From Sphingobacterium sp. SGG-5 (GTDB lineage: Bacteria > Bacteroidota > Bacteroidia > Sphingobacteriales > Sphingobacteriaceae), in NCBI RefSeq assembly GCF_011043525.1, contig NZ_JAAKGO010000003.1:124001-188000 (forward strand): a stretch of DNA of 64,000 bases, in the 5' to 3' direction. Positions within the stretch are counted from its first letter, which is position 1. The number at the start of each line of letters is the position of its first letter. The notes beneath the pieces were generated by a model that saw only the letters and a program-made list of their open reading frames with translations, was not told the origin of the DNA and did not search any database. This document shows positions 60,616-64,000 of the stretch, one piece after another. The translations under genes were made by a program, and so were the position numbers.

Positions 60616-62130
60616 CTAGTTGGTAGGAATGTCAAATTTATGTAAGACAATATTACTGTCTGTAGCACCTTCTATATCGTTGATATAAGAGGCATATCCG
60701 GTTCCGTCGGCGGCAAACTCAATGTGCATATTTGTATTTTTTGCCGCTACACTCTCAAGCACTTTTGGCTCCGCCCAGTCTTGTGCTTCGGTATCGAAAG
60801 AAGCTACCACAGGGAAGCCTTGGTCATTGCGGTACAGTATATGTGGTATACCAGCGGGAGATACAGCAATAGAATAAGTGCTTGCTTTTACATTGATAAC
60901 ATTCCCGACTTGACTCCAAGCTTGTGTGGAGGCGGTGTATTTTTTTACACGAAGGTTATATGTGCCATTTGTTTGTCCATCATCAGCAATAATGATATAA
61001 ATATTGCCATCATGGTCTACATCCAGACCAACCTGGGAGAGGAGTGAATTTAGTGCCCCTGGCTCAAGCGCTTTATCGACAATGGTTGTCCATACACCTT
61101 GTTTGTAAGTGTATACGGAGTAAGTCTGGGTTCCTGTACTGTTGAATGCAATCAGATAAAGGACATCACCAACCGTTTTTGATTTCATAGGTCCAACAGC
61201 TTGTGCGGTTGGTCGGTTAGAAACTTCATTATGTATCGACCACGTAGATCCGTTGAAATAAGATACGGATAATGCCCTTTTCTGTAGAGATTCTCCACTA
61301 GCAATTACGTTGAGTGAGTTGAAAATAATAGGTTGATTGTTAGTTGGATTAATTCCCAAGCTCATATAAGATATAGTTGAAGAAAATATTCCTACACTAC
61401 CCACGACAGACCAGTTGGAGCCGTTGTACCGTTGTATAGTAGGAGTTTGAGCCTTTGTAGCTGTATAATCTTGATAAGCAATATATGGCTGACCTTCATC
61501 ATCCAATACCATACTTAATCTTGTCCCAATACGCCCAGCTGAGATAGCATCACCTATGGAAGACCAGCTGTTATCTTGATATTTAGCGACGTAGGCCTTT
61601 CGTTCCTCGGTATCGGTTGAACTAAGCATGTAAAAGAAATAAGGAACTCCCGTAACGGGATTTACCTTCATATCAAATTCAGAGGCGGGCTTATCCATAT
61701 AAGTACCCACCTTTGTCCACACATAGTCTGCTGCGTTGACAATCGTTACGGTATAACGCGCATTTGTTGTTCCTTCGGTGATGATGTAATCTACCGGTGC
61801 GCCAAAGTTGTTTTTGGTAACACCCGATTGCTGTGGAATACCAGACACAGTGACCGTAGTGTTTTCTGTCGTCGTAAAGCGAGCGATCAATTTACTTTTA
61901 TCTGTTTCTTTTGGTAATTCGACTTGAATAGCATTACCCGTCACACTACTGACCACATAATCCCGAAAAAGAACGTCTTCATTGTCTTCAGCATAAAAGC
62001 CGAATGAAAGCATTTTCGGGTCGGCCTTATCCTGAATATCATCTCCTTTTTTGCTACAACTACCTAAGGTCAGTGCAGCAACTGCTATCAAAAGATAGGA
62101 TTTGAATGTGTTTAACTGTTTCATATTCAT
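60616..62130 (-). CDS. Propeller-like lipoprotein of unknown function
   Basis: A 504-residue lipoprotein (TLGSCSKKGDD, Cys about 25). Residues about 38-135 look like a DUF5018-type beta domain (SFGFYAEDNEDVLF, VDYIITEGTTNARYTVTIVNA). From about 140 there are repeated W-containing strands (YVWTKVGTY, NSWSSIGDA, SNWSVVGSV, STWSIHNEV, GVWTTIVDKA, QAWSQVGNV), spaced about 40-60 residues apart, as in beta-propellers. No catalytic motif. The M16 peptidase gene upstream ends 5 bases before it, so the two are one operon. Surface ligand binding is a guess. Confidence 0.7.
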   Translation of the reverse strand: MNMKQLNTFKSYLLIAVAALTLGSCSKKGDDIQDKADPKMLSFGFYAEDNEDVLFRDYVVSSVTGNAIQVELPKETDKSKLIARFTTTENTTVTVSGIPQQSGVTKNNFGAPVDYIITEGTTNARYTVTIVNAADYVWTKVGTYMDKPASEFDMKVNPVTGVPYFFYMLSSTDTEERKAYVAKYQDNSWSSIGDAISAGRIGTRLSMVLDDEGQPYIAYQDYTATKAQTPTIQRYNGSNWSVVGSVGIFSSTISYMSLGINPTNNQPIIFNSLNVIASGESLQKRALSVSYFNGSTWSIHNEVSNRPTAQAVGPMKSKTVGDVLYLIAFNSTGTQTYSVYTYKQGVWTTIVDKALEPGALNSLLSQVGLDVDHDGNIYIIIADDGQTNGTYNLRVKKYTASTQAWSQVGNVINVKASTYSIAVSPAGIPHILYRNDQGFPVVASFDTEAQDWAEPKVLESVAAKNTNMHIEFAADGTGYASYINDIEGATDSNIVLHKFDIPTN

Positions 62131-62135
62131 CTTAT

Positions 62136-64000
62136 TTAATCATTTATGTTATTTATTTCTGTCTGTAATGTTGTCGTGTTTTCTTCTGCATTTGCCCGAT
62201 TAGCCGGATACAATATGGCTGTAACCAGAGGAACTTCTTCTATCTGTTGCCGGATAAATGCTGCCAATAGGGGAGCGGTTATCATGTTGAGTCTTTCGTC
62301 ATATTCGCCCAGAAATTGAAAGGAGTCTTCGCCATTGAACAAGGAGTTCCGGATATAGCTACTCCAGAACGAATCCTTTTGCCGGTTCAATTCCATTTCT
62401 TTACGGAGATTACTCTTCACGTCTACCAATGTGGCAGCAAAACTTTCCGGTTTTTCCACCATCTGTTTTAAACGATTTTGGATGGTTCGGATCAATAACT
62501 CGGCATCTTCGGGCTTACAGCTAAAACGAATACTAGTCCGCGCCAAAGCATTTGGATGCTGTGTCGCACTACCCGATACACCGATGCTGTATATCATACC
62601 CATATCTTCCCGTAACTCTTTCAGCAATTGTGTACGGATGGCAGCCGTGGCCATATCAACTTGTAATCCATAATCATGATACGCTAACGGGACGTTGTTT
62701 GTCTGATAGGTTAGCCATACAGTCGCTTTAGGAGTATCGCCCTGATTTCTTTCAAATTTTGTAGCTGCAACCGGAGGGGGACGGTTATACCGATATGCCG
62801 TATCGATTGCACCTGTCGGCAATCCGCCGAGATAAGTCAATACCAATTCCCGCAACTGCTCATCTTGTGGATCTGCAATGACGATAAATGTAAACCCCGC
62901 AGCCGGTCCAAAGGCTCGTTCGAAAACTGGGAGAATGCGATCCTGATATAACTCTTCACGGATTACCGTGTCTGTCACTTCTTGTGTGGTATAATCCTTA
63001 CCGTTCAACAAATACCCCAGATCCCTGCCGAAAATCGCTGCGGGGGTCTTATTCGTATGACGATAGGCGTCTATAGCTTTTTCTTTGACTTGCGTAAAAA
63101 TCGTACTATCCACCCGTGGCGCTGTCCATTTTAGATAGATAAGCTGAAATAAGGTCTCCATATCCCGTTGTTCGGCACTACCGGCAATACCCGAGCGGGT
63201 TTTATCAATAAGGAAGCGAACCGAAGCCGAGTTGCCTGTGAGGTAGTGGCTCAGCGATTCCCGATTGATATCGCCTGCGCCACTCAATGCGGTGATCTGA
63301 CCTGCATATAGACCAGTGATGTAATCGGTAGAATCTAAAGCGTATAGACCTCCCTTACGGAATCCGGTAACCGTGATACGGTCTCTTTCGACGACAGGCT
63401 TACGGAAGATGACCCGCACGCCATTGGAAAGCAGTAATTCTTCAGCGTCTATCTGTGCCTTTTGTTCGGCTTGGACTATGGTAGCCGGAGAGGGAATATC
63501 TTCAATTAGTGCATTCACCATATCGAGCGCTTTGTGATACCTGGGCTGCACGGTCTTTTGTGCCGTTTTAAACCACTTCAACACGTCGGTCTCGCTTGGC
63601 AATAGCGGGGCGATCTGGGTATATCCTGTCAGTAGATAGTAGGCTTTGTCCGGATCATAGTCGCGCTGAAATTCGCGTAACAAGGATACCGAGTCAACCT
63701 GATCGATTGTTTTTTGATACCAGCTGTATTCTTGCTGCGCTGAGATTATGGGTTGACCTTTATAAAAATCATCATACAGTTCATCCATCAATAACGATGA
63801 GGGCGTGGGCTTTGTGCTGTTGGCCTTACGCTGCAGAGCGGATTCGTAACTTTTCTTCACCGTAGCGATTTCATTGCTGTCGAAACCAAATTGCTCCAAC
63901 TGCGCCATATGGGAAGCAAACTCCCTTATGGAAGAGTCTGGTTTATCAGGATTTATCCCCACATTGGCGATAAGCAGGCGCTTAGCGTTTAGAAAACTGG
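62136..64000 (-). CDS. M16 family (insulinase-like) peptidase, C-terminal part (partial, runs off right edge)
   Basis: The frame is open through the last base, so the true start lies beyond 64000. The 621 visible residues cover the second half of a Bacteroidota M16 protein: LSNGVRVIFRKPVVERDRITVTGFRKGGL (start of an M16_C-like unit), GAGDINRESLSHYLTGNSASVRF, GFTFIVIADPQDEQLRELVLTYLGGLP, and a tail with RTSIRFSCKPEDAELLIRTIQNRLKQ. The zinc motif HxxEH expected in the N-terminal unit is outside the window; the second unit of these proteins is normally inactive. Its stop is 5 bases from the start of the propeller-like lipoprotein. Confidence 0.85.
   Translation of the reverse strand, partial: SFLNAKRLLIANVGINPDKPDSSIREFASHMAQLEQFGFDSNEIATVKKSYESALQRKANSTKPTPSSLLMDELYDDFYKGQPIISAQQEYSWYQKTIDQVDSVSLLREFQRDYDPDKAYYLLTGYTQIAPLLPSETDVLKWFKTAQKTVQPRYHKALDMVNALIEDIPSPATIVQAEQKAQIDAEELLLSNGVRVIFRKPVVERDRITVTGFRKGGLYALDSTDYITGLYAGQITALSGAGDINRESLSHYLTGNSASVRFLIDKTRSGIAGSAEQRDMETLFQLIYLKWTAPRVDSTIFTQVKEKAIDAYRHTNKTPAAIFGRDLGYLLNGKDYTTQEVTDTVIREELYQDRILPVFERAFGPAAGFTFIVIADPQDEQLRELVLTYLGGLPTGAIDTAYRYNRPPPVAATKFERNQGDTPKATVWLTYQTNNVPLAYHDYGLQVDMATAAIRTQLLKELREDMGMIYSIGVSGSATQHPNALARTSIRFSCKPEDAELLIRTIQNRLKQMVEKPESFAATLVDVKSNLRKEMELNRQKDSFWSSYIRNSLFNGEDSFQFLGEYDERLNMITAPLLAAFIRQQIEEVPLVTAILYPANRANAEENTTTLQTEINNIND

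Noticed and set aside
1..64000. tRNA or rRNA genes
   Set aside because: I saw no cloverleaf-like or conserved rRNA sequence in any spacer; spacers are short or AT-rich.

Overview
The window is chromosomal DNA from a member of the Bacteroidota, most likely Sphingobacteriales (Sphingobacterium/Pedobacter-like). The evidence is a SusC/SusD pair preceded by an ECF sigma factor and a FecR anti-sigma factor, a PorP/SprF protein next to a type B (CHU_C-like) type IX secretion cargo, glutamine synthetase III, promoter boxes of the Bacteroidetes type TAnnTTTG, and start codons without Shine-Dalgarno sequences. The genus cannot be fixed from sequence reading alone. I saw no rRNA, tRNA, insertion sequence, CRISPR array or phage gene.

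Layout. (1) 1-5968: right-hand end of a carbohydrate-type locus with two tandem DUF6259-like TIM-barrel proteins (the first cut by the window edge), a jelly-roll protein, a sialate O-acetylesterase-like enzyme and an unknown lipoprotein. (2) 6045-9231: two paralogous beta-helix proteins, only the second with a T9SS type B sorting domain, followed by PorP/SprF. (3) 9327-11791: an Xre/MbcA-RES toxin-antitoxin pair, a WYL regulator and a DinB protein. (4) 11921-24935: mostly housekeeping genes: MgtC, RecR, SelW-like, a pteridine-reductase-like SDR with a FolB-FolK fusion, LOG, DUF4256, KdsB, GlnN, YchF, SIMPL, polysaccharide deacetylase, PhnA-like and YpfJ-like. (5) 24936-25640: a gene-poor stretch with a degenerate tandem array of 21-bp period and a nested palindrome.

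(6) 25641-50963: the most interesting part, about 25 kb of co-directional genes: sigma factor, FecR, SusC (with STN signalling domain), SusD, three exported proteins built from six copies of a domain I do not recognise, three exported N-formylglutamate-amidohydrolase-like enzymes, two exported D-aminoacylases, a lipoprotein gamma-glutamyltranspeptidase, a lipoprotein glutamate racemase, three exported serine hydrolases of the beta-lactamase/D-peptidase family, and a glutamate/dicarboxylate:cation symporter. The enzymes point to D-glutamate, gamma-glutamyl and N-acyl-D-amino acid chemistry outside the cytoplasm. My inference is a SusCD-type utilisation locus for a D-glutamate-containing peptide or polymer (poly-gamma-glutamate or gamma-D-glutamyl peptides of peptidoglycan) instead of a glycan.

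(7) 50978-64000, all on the minus strand: a PolX/PHP protein with a dead polymerase site, type II NADH dehydrogenase, ferredoxin with its reductase, ferritin, a small unknown protein, HPF, a XerC-like recombinase, an AraC regulator, a calcineurin-like phosphoesterase, a propeller-like lipoprotein and an M16 peptidase cut by the right edge.
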